DNA of 64,000 nt from Petaurus breviceps papuanus (lineage: Eukaryota > Chordata > Mammalia > Diprotodontia > Petauridae). A program made the position numbers and the translations under genes. The first letter of the stretch is position 1, and each line of letters begins with the position of its first letter. The DNA lies in contig JAMXIF010000058.1 of assembly GCA_028583685.1 (NCBI GenBank), positions 19,020,341-19,084,340 on the forward strand, read 5' to 3'. The notes under the pieces are model-generated. The model saw only the letters and a program-made list of their open reading frames with translations, was not told the DNA's origin and did not search any database. Positions 50,701-61,927 of the stretch are shown here, one piece after another.

Positions 50701-52300
50701 TAAGGGAAGGAGCAGCATAGGACACAGTTATATGCCACATGATTCATTAACCATTTTATAAAAAAAATATCTTTTTATCAAATTCATAATACATTTTTAT
50801 TAACCTTTCTCTTTTGGTAATACTAGAGCACAGGTAATTTTTAACCCCTAAGGATGAGTCAAATATTCTTATCATTAAACTTCACTGTTACTAAATTGTG
50901 CTTATTCAAGCCTTTCTTATGCACAGGACTAACCTTTTTCTCAGTTTTCATTCCCTTCTATACATTTCATTCGAATGTATGTATTAACCATGTCCTTTAC
51001 ACCATACTTAACTCTGGGAAATATCAATCATTCCCTTCTGCCTGGAAGACACTACTTTTAATTTCTTCCAGGAAAGACGATGCTTGCATTCTGTTCTGAG
51101 CTTTCAAGCCCTTCATGTACCTCATGACAGAGTCTAAACACTCCCCAAAAGGAAACCTTTTGAATGATTTCTCTTGATGAACTTTCTCCATTTTATAACC
51201 TGACTTTTGTCTACCATCTATGGCTGATTGTTATAGATTTTCCAAAGGAAGCAACCTTCCTCCATAGCCTCCCAACCTCAACTTCTGAACAGTTAAAATG
51301 TATTTGAACGTGACAGAACAATTTGTCCAGTTAAGATCTTGGGAAAACTGCCTTCTCTGTTTAGGAGCAAGTAACAGCGGTATTAGACAAGCCCTGTAAC
51401 AATCAATCCAGCGACATAATATAGAACACCATTTACAACTCTACATTCAATATGTTTTTCATAAATCAGACTAGGCAACTTTTTATGGAAATGAGAGTGG
51501 GTGGGGAAGGGAAACGCTCTCATTTATAAAAGAGCCTATTTCAGGTCCTGCTGATGTAATTTACTTTTTTGCTTCTGGGCCAGGCCTTTGGAAAAAGAGC
51601 CCTGTTCTGAGGAAGCTGGAAGCAGAGCCCAATACAGTGGGGTCCTCTGGGAGCACACATGTGGCCACTTGTGAAAGGAATGGAAGCTGGCCAGCTTCCC
51701 TTGGCCCAAGCCTGAGCCCTCCAAGCTGCACATGTGGTTAACTGAATGGAGGTGATGCAGAGGACCAGAGCAGAATGAATGGAGGAGTGAATGAGGGGGA
51801 TAAAGAATGACCTGACAGCAAGCCATCATCACCCACTGTCCCAGGATGTCTGTGAGGGAAGATTGTGTGAGCCAAACATAGTTAGAAAATAGACTTGTAA
51901 GAATGAACTTGCTCCCTATAGATGACAGTAGTGCTATCATCCCATTGAATCAAATAAAACTTTCTTTTCTTTGATATTAGTAATTGTTTGATAATTTCTG
52001 CCTGTGACATTTTGAAAGCTGACAACCTAATAAGGTTCTGTCGACATTGGAGATGACCTTTCCTGTGTCCCCTGACAGGTTGAGCAAAGATGGTTCTGTC
52101 CCGGGAAGGGAGCCAGGGTGAACAAAGGAGGTGGCCTAGCTCCCTCTGGTTAGCTTCCCTGGTTGCAGGTGAGTCATTCTTTCTCAATCCAGCTGACAGA
52201 TATTGACCCTGGACCAGAAAACTACACTATGGGGCTGAATCCTAGAAAGCATTCTGTAGGTGGGTTGGTAGCAAGAGAGAAAAGTTTTCACAGTGTCTAG
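50701..52300. other. Long repeat-poor intron stretch
   Basis: No clear transposon over about 1.6 kb. A minus-strand open frame of 134 codons at 51536-51940 shows no motif I know and no splice context linking it to FAM180A. It may be chance, or part of an unannotated transcript. Confidence 0.35.
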
Positions 52301-52385
52301 TTCTGGAAGGGTCTTCTTACTCAATCCCCCCTTTTTACAGATGAGGAAACAGAGTCTCAGAGAGGTTATGTGTTCTCATTAGCTT
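52300..52385 (-). repeat. MIR-type CORE-SINE fragment
   Basis: CTAGTTCTGGAAGGGTCTTC and TTACAGATGAGGAAACAGAG. Confidence 0.6.
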
Positions 52386-52570
52386 AGGTAACTCCTGGTA
52401 TGGAATATCCCTTTTACCATATAGATTAGAAACCCAGAGATAATGTAGTCAGAGCAATATATGAATGGGAAAAATTATTAGGCAGATCTTCCTCTCCAAG
52501 TCAAGGCCTCCGTGTACTATACCATAGTAGCCTTAATACTTGATTGTCTTTTTCAGGATGTGCTCAGATA

Positions 52571-52572
<2 letters not shown>

Positions 52573-52610
<38 letters not shown>

Positions 52611-52621
52611 GGGGGGAGGGA
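52573..52621. repeat. (TG)n microsatellite with a G-rich end
   Basis: About 17 TG units followed by AGGGGGGGGAGGG. Confidence 0.95.
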
Positions 52622-53545
52622 GCGGCAGGTCAGATTGTGCATAGGGGTGCTGTAGGGACTCTCTTAGAAACCCTAAAACTTCAGGTCAGTCCTAATTGGT
52701 ATGACAACTTGATTGGACAGCTGGCATCTTACTTTCAGATTTGCTCTAAAACCAGGATGTTTCCAGGTTCAAAGTTAGATCATGCTGGAAGATGCCTTGG
52801 GTGTCATGTGATCTAGCTTTTTGATTTTACAGAACCCCATTTCACTCTGAAGTCCATAGAGTTGAGCTGTTTTCATGACATTCTTTATCCCTTTGTAGCA
52901 CTGCATTTTATGGCTCTAGCATGGAGTTCTTTTGGATGGGATCTGTGATTTTATCACTGTGGGCAACTCCTTTCACAGATGAACCATTCACCTTTGACAT
53001 GCAGCCTTAGCCAGGTATGAGAGCACATTCCTGTCACCTCTTGGGTGGAGGAGGTATGCAGCATTGGAATATTGCTATTCAGAGAATATCAATCAGTGGG
53101 GTTGGGGGAAGGAAGGGAGAGGTGACGTGAAGAACAGAAGACAGTATGAAGGAATGGGACCCCAGGCAGGAAAAAGAGTTGCACCTGGACCCAAAGTGGA
53201 CCAAAGTCCACTGCTGCTTCTTTCCTACTGTTGTGCTCATTCTTTGTTGGCTGGCATATAGACTCATATGGATATGGCCCCTTTTATACTCTCTGTATTG
53301 CTCCCATCAAGCTATTAAAACTTCTGTTAAGATCTTATAAGTACTTTAGTTACCCCCAAGTCTTCTGGCTTAAATTTATGGACCTCTCTTTTTCTCCTTA
53401 GAGCATTATTCTTTGAGGTTTGGTTTTTAGATAGGTCTTTGTTAGTACTTAGAGGAAACCAAGTTAAGTAAACAGAATTATAGAGTATACAATTGTAAAA
53501 TGATGGACTTTGGAAATTTGATGCCAAAATACCCTTGATGTGGTC
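52622..53545. other. Unassigned intron sequence
   Basis: No exon, RNA gene or clear repeat recognised. Confidence 0.4.
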
Positions 53546-53561
53546 AAAGAAGCTGCCATTT

Positions 53562-53705
53562 AGGGGCAGCTAGGTGGCACAGTGAATAGAGCACTGGCCC
53601 TGGAGTCAGGAGGACCTGAGTTCAAATTTGGCCTCAGACACTTAACATTTACTAGCTGTGTGACTTTGGGCAAGTCACTTAACCCCAATTGCCCTAGCAA
53701 AAAAA
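53562..53705 (+). mobile_element. WSINE1-type SINE, near consensus, perfect 16 bp target duplication
   Basis: GGGGCAGCTAGGTGGCACAG, GAGCACTGGCCCTGGAGTCA, CACTTAACCCCAATTGCCC and a short A tail. AAAGAAGCTGCCATTT at 53546-53561 and 53706-53721 is an exact duplication. This is one of the youngest-looking insertions in the window. Confidence 0.96.
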
Positions 53706-53823
53706 AAAGAAGCTGCCATTTGTCTGCTAGACACCCATCTGCCTAACATCTAGGTCTGGCTAGATCTAATATGCAGTCAGCCAACAGTTTGCTTCAGGAG
53801 AATGTCTTTTTTTCCTGTAGAGG

Positions 53824-54320
53824 TGGTGGTTTGGTGGAAAGGACACTATTTAGAGTCAGAAGAATCAAGTTCAAATCTCAGTGCCATCCCTCACCTACCT
53901 ATATGATTTTAAGCAGGTCATTTTAGCTAATATCTTTTTATCAAGAAAAGGAACTGGAGGGGTAGTCATTTTGGTATTTTATAATAAAATAAATTTGACA
54001 GTGATTTGTATCTCACCTTCTTCTACACGTATTTTACTTACAAGCTAAATCCTACAGTTTTCTGAATGTAATTTTAGTTGTCTCTCAGATACAACCTCTC
54101 TCAAGCATGAAACCTGGTTGATTTTAAAAGCTGAATTAAAAATTGTTACTCCTTGATTAAAGACTATCGAATGACTGTAAAATATCTTAAAGTTCTCTGA
54201 GCCTGATTCTCATCTGAAAAAGGGGGGCAATCATCTTTTCACTACCTACCTCAATGTGGTGTTGTGAGGAAAATACTTTGTAAACTTTTAATGTCCCGTA
54301 GAAATGTGAGCTATTATTAG
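53824..54320 (+). repeat. MIR-type CORE-SINE in two pieces
   Basis: The head piece is 53824-53945 (GTTCAAATCTCAGTGCC..AAGCAGGTCATTTTAGC). The 3' piece is 54195-54320 (GAGCCTGATTCTCATCTG..GTGTTGTGAGGAAAATAC). About 250 bases of unidentified AT-rich sequence separate them, perhaps an insertion. Confidence 0.55.
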
Positions 54321-54329
54321 ACTTTTCTC

Positions 54330-55045
54330 AGCCCAACGCAGGTTCGTTTCTATTTTGAAGTTGGCTGCTTTCTACCATTTTCCAAAATCAGAATTTCCAT
54401 TTGTCATGAATTCACCACATTAGCATGACTCCACCCAGACTTACTGTGTCACAGTGCCCCACCCTCATCACCATGGAAATATTTACAGGTTCACAATTCA
54501 CACCCAACACTTTCTAGTCACACAGCATACACCCTGTATACCCATGGAGATGCCCAACAGTTAGAAAGGGCCTTTTCTATATAAACAGTATTAAGGGATA
54601 CTTTTAGCCATGTTCCAGGGGGCATATAGTTTCATCTTTTTTAATCCCAAAGTGATTAGACCAGAAATCTGTGCTGGAGAGTTCTAGTTTGCATATTCAT
54701 AATTTGCCCAGTACTAAATCTTTGAACATATCCTTTCATTTACATATTTTATATCTCCCTGGTTTCTGATCCCTTTCTGTCTCCTTTCCCTCTTTTCTGA
54801 CTCTTCCTTTTCATTCATTCCCACTTTCTTCTTTATCTTTTCAACTCCTTTATCCCCTAAGATATCTGCATCTTCTATCATAATGGGAAACATGGGGGTT
54901 ACATGAGAGAAAATGCAGAAAATATTATTTGGAGTGTGCATGGCATCCCATCCTAGACTGTAGTACAACCTTTGATAAGCACCTGAAAATTTCTTCCTTC
55001 CTCCACTCTATTTCCTTCATCATCAGGTAGCATTTGATTTGGAGA
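54330..55045. other. Repeat-poor intron stretch
   Basis: No transposon signature. 54400-54560 is compositionally balanced with CACCATGGAAAT and TAGTCACACAGC words and could be conserved non-coding DNA. Confidence 0.25.
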
Positions 55046-55049
55046 TACA

Positions 55050-55190
55050 TAGTGTGGCTTAGTGGATGGAGAGATATCCTGGGCACCACGTAGACCGGGG
55101 TTCAAGTGCTGCCTTTCAAACATATTGGCTGTGTGACCATGGTAAAGTCACTTAACCTTTCAGTGCTCTAAAGCTTCAACTCTTAAGATT
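55050..55190 (+). repeat. MIR-type CORE-SINE fragment
   Basis: GTGTGGCTTAGTGGATGGAG, GGGGTTCAAGTGCTGCC and GGCTGTGTGACCATGG. Confidence 0.75.
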
Positions 55191-55311
55191 ATATGGTGCT
55201 GATTTGCATTGAAAGAAACCTCCTCACCAGAAGAAGTTCCTCACCTTGTACCAATGAAATCACTACTCCAGTCCTTCCCTCTATCCTGAAAGGGGAAGAA
55301 ATTGGGTTTAT

Positions 55312-55535
55312 CACAGATTTAGAGTTGCAAGGGACCTCAGAGATCATCTCATCCATAGTGCTTAAAAAAAAATGTATATGTATATGTATGTGTGTGAGTA
55401 CACACACACACACACACGAACACTGAAGCTCTGAAAAGGCAAGTGATTTGCCTGAGGCTACACCATCACAAGTAGTTGAGGTGGGATTTGAACCCAGGCC
55501 CTCTGATGCTAAGCCCTTCATACTTTCCACTATAA
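55312..55535 (-). repeat. MIR-type CORE-SINE with an internal TA/TG/CA microsatellite
   Basis: GCAAGGGACCTCAGAGATCA then TATATGTATATG..ACACACACAC (55373-55417), then GCAAGTGATTTGCCTGAGGC and GATTTGAACCCAGGCCCTC. Confidence 0.8.
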
Positions 55536-55878
55536 ACACACTGTGTACCCAAGGTCAACCATCTTCATTTGTTCTCACCCTTCTTTGTTAGAAGAAGATG
55601 ATGAGGGAGGTGCTCTTACTTTTAGAAAAGGGAGGTAGAGGGGACATATTCTCATAGAGACACGTGGGGGCTCTCAACTCTCAGTCTGCTGAGAAGCCAG
55701 GATGGAGCTCCTACTTTTACTTACTTAGAAGGAAAGAGCCAGGAGCCAAGGAAAATTGATGGAAGAGAAATCAAGTAAGAGACATTTTCTTACTGAGAGA
55801 AAAATTATAGCTGTTAGTTTGGATCAGGAAAGCAATATGGTTGTTCTATGAAGCACTTTTTTTTTAACAAATCAAATT

Positions 55879-56033
55879 TTTTTTTTGCTTTTTGGGGGGC
55901 AATTTGGGGTTAAGTGACTAGCCCAAGGTCACACAGCTAGTTTTTGTGTTAAGTGTCTGAGGCCAAATTTGAACTCAGGTCATCCTGACTCCAAGACCAG
56001 TGCTCTATTCACTGCGCCACCTAGCCACCCCTT
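55879..56033 (-). mobile_element. WSINE1-type SINE
   Basis: TTTTGCTTTTTGGGGGGCAA, GGTCACACAGCTAGTTTTTG and TCACTGCGCCACCTAGCC. Confidence 0.93.
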
Positions 56034-56057
56034 AACGAAGTATTTCTAATGATAATA

Positions 56058-56271
56058 ATGTTGTTGTTTGATTGTTTCCGTTGTGTCTTACTCTTCATGA
56101 CCCCATTTGGAGTTTTCTGGGCAAAGACACTGGAGTGGTTTGCCATTTCCTCCTTCAGCTCATTTTGCAGATGAGGAAACTGAGGCAAACAAGGTTAAGT
56201 GACTTGCCCTGGGTGACAAAGGTTAGTCAGTGTCTGAGGCCAGATTTGAACTCAGATTTCCCTAACTCCAG
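56058..56271 (-). mobile_element. Mar-1-type CORE-SINE
   Basis: TGTTGTTGTTTGATTGTTTC, CTTCATGACCCCATTTGGAG and GAGGAAACTGAGGCAAACAA. Confidence 0.88.
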
Positions 56272-56532
56272 GAATAATAACAGCTTGCATTTGTATAGTG
56301 CTTTAAGGCTGACAAAATACTTTACACACATGATTTCATTTTACTCTCAGAACAACCCTGGGAGGTAGGTGCTATAATTATCCCCACTTTACAGATGAAG
56401 AAACTAAAGCCAAGAGAGGTTAAGTAGGTTGCTCAGAATCACACTGCTAGTAAATGTCTGAGTCTGGCTTTGAACTCCGGTTCTCCCCACCTCCCATCAA
56501 ACACTTCATTCATTAGATGACGCTGTCTCCCA
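56272..56532 (-). repeat. MIR-type CORE-SINE, nearly complete
   Basis: TTGTATAGTGCTTTAAGGCT, CAACCCTGGGAGGTAGGTGC, CCCCACTTTACAGATGAAG and TGGCTTTGAACTCCGG. Confidence 0.9.
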
Positions 56533-56534
56533 CT

Positions 56535-57180
56535 GCAGTGAGTTTACTACATTTACGTGACTGTACCCAGAACTTGACAGCATCTTGCTCCTAATTAGGA
56601 CTCAAAGATTATTTGTTGAATGAATGAATGGATGAGAAGACACTATGCCTCCATTCCTGAGTTGTGGAAGATGAAGAACAAATATAAGTTGGTCTAGAAT
56701 ATAATGAAGTGCTAACGGATGTGGTAGAAATGAGTGTGGGTAAAGCTGGCCACCTTCTTTATTCAGAAAGGCACTGAGTATCTCTGAACTTGGAGAAAGA
56801 AGGCTGGGAAGGGTGAGGAGGGGTGCAGGTGGGATGAGGGATTTCAGCCTCCACCTTCTGATTATTTAGCTGATTTTGAAGAGGGAAAAGTGTGATTTGG
56901 GGAAATTCATCCACATCCCTTCCTTCCTTCCTGATTTGAATGAATGAATGAATGAATGAAAAAAGCCTTTCTTAACCATGTGCTGTGGCTAGTGTGTTTA
57001 TGAGCAATCTGTCCAGAGGATGAGGGGCTTGTGGCTTGCCTATGCAGGGCTTCCTTTCTTGTCTGAGTAAATTAGTGAAAATTTCCTTGTGAAATTTGGT
57101 ATACAAGAAAGTTTGTATCTCATCCCATTATCTGCTTCTTTTCAGAATTTCACTCTCTGAAAGTCCATGTGATCAATTCA
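56535..57180. other. Unassigned intron sequence with a (GAAT)n run
   Basis: A short (GAAT)n repeat at 56936-56960 and an L2-like TGAATGAATGAATGG tail at 56617-56633; otherwise nothing recognised. Confidence 0.5.
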
Positions 57181-57184
57181 AATC

Positions 57185-57445
57185 CATTTTAAAAGCATTT
57201 ATTAAGCATATGCTGTATTCAAGGCACTTTGTTCCCTATATTTAAGGAGCTTACACTCCCAGAATTAGAGAATTAAAGCTGGAAAGGACAGTAGAAGTCA
57301 TCCAGTTCCTAATTTGTATGGAAGGAGAAACTGAAGTCCAGGGAGGCAGAAAAGTGAATTGTCCAAGATCACAGAGGTAAACAGGAGAGTTGGAATCTGT
57401 ATTAAAGTAGTCTGACTCCAGAGGCAAGGTTCTTTCCATAGATCT
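57185..57445. repeat. Dispersed module followed by a MIR-type SINE (minus)
   Basis: 57190-57255 has GCATTTATTAAGCATATGCT..TTAAGGAGCTTACACTCCC. 57258-57440 is a reversed MIR (AATTAAAGCTGGAAAGGACA, GTGAATTGTCCAAGATCACA). Confidence 0.65.
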
Positions 57446-57532
57446 ACCCCATCTCCTTTTCTACCTGAAGGAGTAAATACAGCTTTTAGCACCTAAAGCT
57501 GACGCTCATGTAGAGTTGGGAATGGGTAGAGT

Positions 57533-57722
57533 ATGATGTGTGTGTGCGTGTGCGTGTGTGTGTTGTGTGGCTGTGATAGTGTATTCTTGTGATGGTTGTG
57601 TGTGTGTTGGTAGGTGGGTGTATGTGGGTGTGGTGTATGAGTGGTGGTGATGGGGGTGTGTGTGTGTATGTGTGTGTGGGTGATGGTGGGTGTGTATAGG
57701 AGTGTGTGGTGGTGGTGAGCAT
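57533..57722. repeat. G/T-rich (TG)n and (GGTG)n repeat
   Basis: TGTGTG runs mixed with GGTGGTG, TGGGTGTG and GATGGTGG units over about 190 bases. Open frames on either strand are repeat artefacts. Confidence 0.95.
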
Positions 57723-58515
57723 AAATGAACAGTGTAGTCACCAGAAAGAAAGAAGGTAAAAACCAGATGAATTCCACACAGTATGGTAACAGTGCTTCAT
57801 TATTCAGTCTCTCAGGGAGGAATTTTTAGTCTCCAAGATCTCAGGTTTAGAAATGAGAGGATTAAGAAGGAAAATAAAAGGGGGTGGGCGGTTCTTTTGT
57901 TTTACTTGGGGAACAAATACCTATGTGGGGGAAAATGTTGCCATGTTGTCTGCTTATTCTCATGCCCCTTCTACATCCCCCCTCCAATACACTTCTGTCT
58001 CCTTCCGTTCTCCTCCTTCCCAGGCTTAGGAGAGCCTCCAAATCACTATGCTGATTTCCTTACCATCTGGGGCTGCATGAAGCACCTTCTTCACAAACAC
58101 CACCCAGTCTATTACAAAAGGAGCTCACTTCTAGGCAGCCATGATCAATTCCTGACTAAGGAGAGGTTCTAATTGGAAGTGGAGCCTGTGGGGTTGGCGT
58201 TATTGGGCCCTCATTTCCTCAAAGTGATAAATTGAACATGAACTCTGAGTCCTTGCCAGCCTTAGCTCTGAGAGGGCTGTGGGTCACAGGAATGCAAAGT
58301 GAAACGATTTCCTCTGCCCTAGCTGCTAGCCCAGCTTCTGGGAAGTCAAATTCTGTGAGAAGGGATGTTAGCAACAGGGAAAAAAGAGTCTCTCTTCTTC
58401 TAATGGGGAGGGCTCCATGATCCCCTCCCAATGCAGAGAAAGTTTCTTTTTGCAAAAAAGAAATAGCACATGTTATTGTATGTACATATTATATATGTAT
58501 ATATATATTGTATAT
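57723..58515. other. Unassigned intron sequence
   Basis: No recognisable transposon. A plus-strand open frame at 57783-58172 (129 codons) has no identifiable domain and is probably chance. Confidence 0.35.
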
Positions 58516-58517
58516 AG

Positions 58518-58703
58518 CATATTTGATAATTACAATAACACTATTAAGTAGGTGTGATTATTATCCCCATTTTACATATGAAGAAACTAAGATAGACCAT
58601 GTCAGACTGACTTGCCCAGGGTGACACAGTTAGTAAGTGTCTGAGTCAGTATTTGAACTAAGGTCTTTCTGACTCCAAGTCCAACTTGGGCTACCCAGCT
58701 AAT
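58518..58703 (-). repeat. MIR-type CORE-SINE
   Basis: TTATCCCCATTTTACATATG, GACTTGCCCAGGGTGACACA and GTATTTGAACTAAGGTC. Confidence 0.85.
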
Positions 58704-59421
58704 CCATTTGTTAACAAGGGTTTTCTTTATCTTTTTTGTCCTCTGGGGGATCTGATGATGGAAGGGAGAAAAAAATACTTCTCAATTAAAAAAATAAATT
58801 AATTAAAAAATAAAACAAACAAAAAACCCAAAGAAAAATAGTGTGCCTGTTGGCTGCCTGTGTTAGAAATATATTTCTTGCCACAGTGACAGCTCTGGCT
58901 AGCTGGAGAGAGGAACAAAGTTCCCGCCAACAGGCAACCTTGCCTCTATGCTAGTAAGTTGGGCAAGACTGCCTGCTGCCCTCTAGGATGAAGGCACGAT
59001 CACTCCCCGTCTCCATCTCCCAACTTGCTGGTCCCTTGTAGTGGAGAGCACAACACCTGTTCACAGCTGGTGATAGGAAGGGTCCTTCCCAGCCAGAGCA
59101 GCCAGTGTGTCAGTGAGACAGGGAAAGGAAAGGAGGGAAGGATTCAGCCCTAGGGCACCAGAAAGGTCTATTCCCTGGCTCCTGTGACAGGCTCTCTCTC
59201 TGCTGCCTGATTCTTTCCCCCCAACCTTTTTTTTAACTATCACTTCTTTCTCCACCTGCTGCCATGGGACAAAAAAGTCAGGCATCGAAGAAGGGCAGTC
59301 TAGTGAAGTGAAATGAAAAAGAATAGAAAATCAGAATGTTCTAGGGTTCCCTTCTTCCCTCCAATAACCACTTTAAAAAAATTTGGGGAGAAGAAAATAT
59401 AAAAAACAAAAGAGAACTCAC

Positions 59422-59497
59422 CTCTGCTCCATCTGTGGGCCAGGGTCGCTTGAGCATTGTAATAGAGCAGGAGAAGCAATAAAGTCTTCCAACACAT
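59422..59497 (-). CDS. FAM180A: FAM180A coding exon 1 (start codon, signal peptide)
   Basis: The exon encodes [20 protein letters not shown] then HRWSR, and ends with one extra G before a consensus GTGAGT donor (phase 1). I recall human FAM180A as starting [20 protein letters not shown] then HRWSR, so start and boundary are well supported. The run of six leucines after a lysine is a classic signal peptide core. Cleavage is most plausible around residues 15-19. The ATG is the first codon of the conserved frame. No TATA box or CpG island stands out upstream, so the promoter and 5' UTR are not defined. Exon 1 is separated from exon 2 by about 24 kb, much longer than intron 2. Confidence 0.93.
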
Positions 59498-60210
59498 CTT
59501 TTACTTGAAGAAGAGACAAACACCTTCAAAACCACACAGAACCCCAATATCTGTGGGTGTTGCAGCATATAATTCGACTAAGAAGTGTGTATCTTTCTTA
59601 TTGCCCTTCCCCTCTCAGAAATGGAGAAATGCCTTCCCTGTTCCTTGGAAGGAAGGACCTGCCTGCCCTCCTGGGTGGGACAGAAGTCAGCACCTCTTAA
59701 GCCAGCTCTCCCTGGAATTGGGGGACTCCGCTTTCACAGACAGACTCTGTTTTTGAGCACATCTGGAGTGACTCATGGGGCATGTGATTTCCTTGGCAGA
59801 AGGGTGGATAAATATAATTTCTGTACTTAAGTTTCTTGTGTTGGATGGACCCACTGGAACTTTTCTTTAGCAAATAGACACAGGGAACTTCGTTAGGGAG
59901 CCCGGTGAAAGGTTGACTCAGTTCTCCATGGTTCCTGGGACACAGTAGCAGGAATTGGAGAGAAGATGAATAAGGATACATAGTCTAGGATGGAAATATC
60001 ATAGCTTTGTAGACAGATCTTCAGCAAGTTGTCCTCAGGATAACAAAAGCATTTTGTCGGCTGAGGCAGGATATCAATTAGATGTCTTTCCCTAGGGACA
60101 GAACTAGGAATTTCTTTGCCTGGGGCCAAGCCTGAGAGATATTTCTTGGAGCATGGAAGGGAGGGAAGTTCCTAATTTTTGTCATCAGGCTTTGATGAGA
60201 GAGAAGGTCT
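59498..60210. other. Region immediately upstream of the FAM180A start codon
   Basis: It should contain the 5' UTR and perhaps the promoter. It is free of recognised transposons. Overlapping open frames on both strands lack known motifs. Confidence 0.35.
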
Positions 60211-60366
60211 TGGGGTGGCTAGGTGGTACAGTAAATAGAGCATTGGCCCTGGAGTCAGGAGTACCTGAGTTCAAATCTGGCCTCAGACACTTAACACTTA
60301 CTAACCATGTGACCTTGGGCAAGTCACTTAATGCCAACTGCCTTGCACACCCCTTTCCAAAAGGCA
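60211..60366 (+). mobile_element. WSINE1-type SINE
   Basis: GGGGTGGCTAGGTGGTACAG, GAGCATTGGCCCTGGAGTCA and GGGCAAGTCACTTAATGCC. Its 3' end runs into a purine microsatellite. Confidence 0.93.
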
Positions 60367-60397
60367 GAGAGGGAGGGAGGGAGGGAGNNNNNNNNNN

Positions 60398-60442
<45 letters not shown>

Positions 60443-60444
60443 AG
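60367..60444. repeat. (GGGA)n/(GA)n microsatellite containing an assembly gap
   Basis: GGGAGGGAGGGAG, then ten N (60388-60397), then a GA run. The array length is therefore unknown. Confidence 0.95.
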
Positions 60445-60448
60445 CACT

Positions 60449-60632
60449 GATGGGAAGCATCATGGTATTGTGAATAGGGTATTAGATTTGGAGTCAGAAA
60501 GACTTGGGTTCAAATTTCACCTCAGACACTTATTAGCTATGTGAGCCTTGGCAAGTTTCTTGGCCTTGGCTTTCTTATATGTAAAATGGGGGAGATGAAT
60601 TGGCCTCTAGGACTTGTAAGGCCTAAATTTAT
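60449..60632 (+). repeat. MIR-type CORE-SINE
   Basis: TTAGATTTGGAGTCAGAAAG, ACTTATTAGCTATGTGAGCC and TTCTTATATGTAAAATGG. Confidence 0.85.
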
Positions 60633-60769
60633 TATCTTATGAGAAATAAAGATAACAAATGTTCATAAGTAACCTAATGCAGTGGTATGCTGAAAAAAAA
60701 TGTACTCGGAGCACAATTTAGTTTGATATGTTTTTTTTTTTTAAACATTTTCTCTATCACTTTCTTGAG

Positions 60770-61000
60770 TAGGGAGTACAATGTGCTCTATAGCATTGGG
60801 CCTGGAGTTGGGAAGATCTGCGTTCAAATCCAGCCTCAGACACTAGTTGGATGACCTTGGGCAAATCATATAACCTCTATTTGCCTCAGTTTACTCAGCT
60901 GTAAAATTTGGATAGTAATAAATAGCATCTCCCTTGAAAGGTTATTGTGAGGATTGAATGAGATAGTATTTATAAAGAACTAAATGCTTATTATTCACTT
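60770..61000 (+). repeat. MIR-type CORE-SINE
   Basis: GGGCCTGGAGTTGGGAAGAT, GCGTTCAAATCCAGCCTCAG, TTTGCCTCAGTTTACTCAGC and GGTTATTGTGAGGATTGAAT. Confidence 0.9.
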
Positions 61001-61505
61001 CACTTTAGTCTGGACTGTTAACAAAATAAATCAAGCCCCAATTTGTAGAAGTTGTCAACTTTTATGGTATAAATGCTCACACTGAAAATTTAATAATCAG
61101 CTCTCTGGAGAGTTGCATGGGCTGGCTCCAGCACATCCCTACTTAGAAGTATCCTAGATCAAGGAGTGCCCAAAACTGGAACTTCTGGTCAGTGCCTTTT
61201 GCCCTTTTTCCAGTCCCCATGGGCTATGACTATGTGACTATCTTTTCTATCTATCTAAATGATTGGGATTTAAAATTTTTATTGGATTTAAAATTATTTG
61301 ATTTAACATTTATTTTTATTTTAAAAATTTTATTTTTCTATACTGCTACAGAGGATAGAACACCTTTTATCTTCTCTCTCTGAATTCCCAACTTGTATTT
61401 ATAAACAGCATAATTTGTCCTTCATTTTTCCCTCTTTTACTCATGTTAATTTTATTTACTTATTTATGCCTATATAAATATATTTATATTACATTTGACA
61501 TTTCA
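61001..61505. other. AT-rich unassigned sequence
   Basis: Many TTTATTT and AAAATTT runs at 61260-61500; no gene. Confidence 0.4.
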
Positions 61506-61507
61506 AA

Positions 61508-61742
61508 AATATTTATATTTGACACTTTACAAAATGCTTTACAGATATTATCTCATTTGATCCTTGTAACAACCATTGGGAGAGAGTTGCTATTATTATC
61601 CCCATTTTATAGATGAGGCAACTGAGTCACAGTGAATGTAAGTGACCAGGGTCACACAACTGGTAAGGTTCTCAAGTTGGATTTAACTCATATTTCTGAT
61701 TCCAGGTCCAGCACTCTAGCTATTGTATTACCCAGCTGCCCA
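61508..61742 (-). repeat. MIR-type CORE-SINE, nearly complete
   Basis: CACTTTACAAAATGCTTTAC, TCATTTGATCCTTGTAACAA, TTATCCCCATTTTATAGATG and ACCCAGCTGCC. Confidence 0.9.
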
Positions 61743-61844
61743 GTGGCAGCTATTTATTTTATAATATTATTATTTTTGTATTACAATTATTTTATTGTTA
61801 TTATTTTGTAATATTAGCTATGTTTTAGGCTGATCTTCCCAACT

Positions 61845-61927
61845 AGACTATAAACTCATCAAAGATTGCCCCCTAGGCAGTGTCAGGAATGTGCTGGGTG
61901 CTCAATAAAAACACAATGATTGATTGG
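61845..61927 (+). repeat. L2 LINE 3' end
   Basis: GACTATAAACTCATCAAAGA and GCTGGGTGCTCAATAAAAAC, then GATTGATTGG. Confidence 0.7.

Noticed and set aside
50478-50747. His/Thr-repeat open frame resembling a low-complexity protein
   Set aside because: It comes from the TG microsatellite at 50647-50700.
51536-51940. Reading the 134-codon frame as an extra FAM180A exon
   Set aside because: Exons 1 to 3 already join in frame to the full expected 173 residues, and the frame has no match to that protein.
57486-57777. Pro/His/Thr-rich open frames resembling a repetitive secreted protein
   Set aside because: They are encoded by the G/T-rich repeat at 57533-57722.
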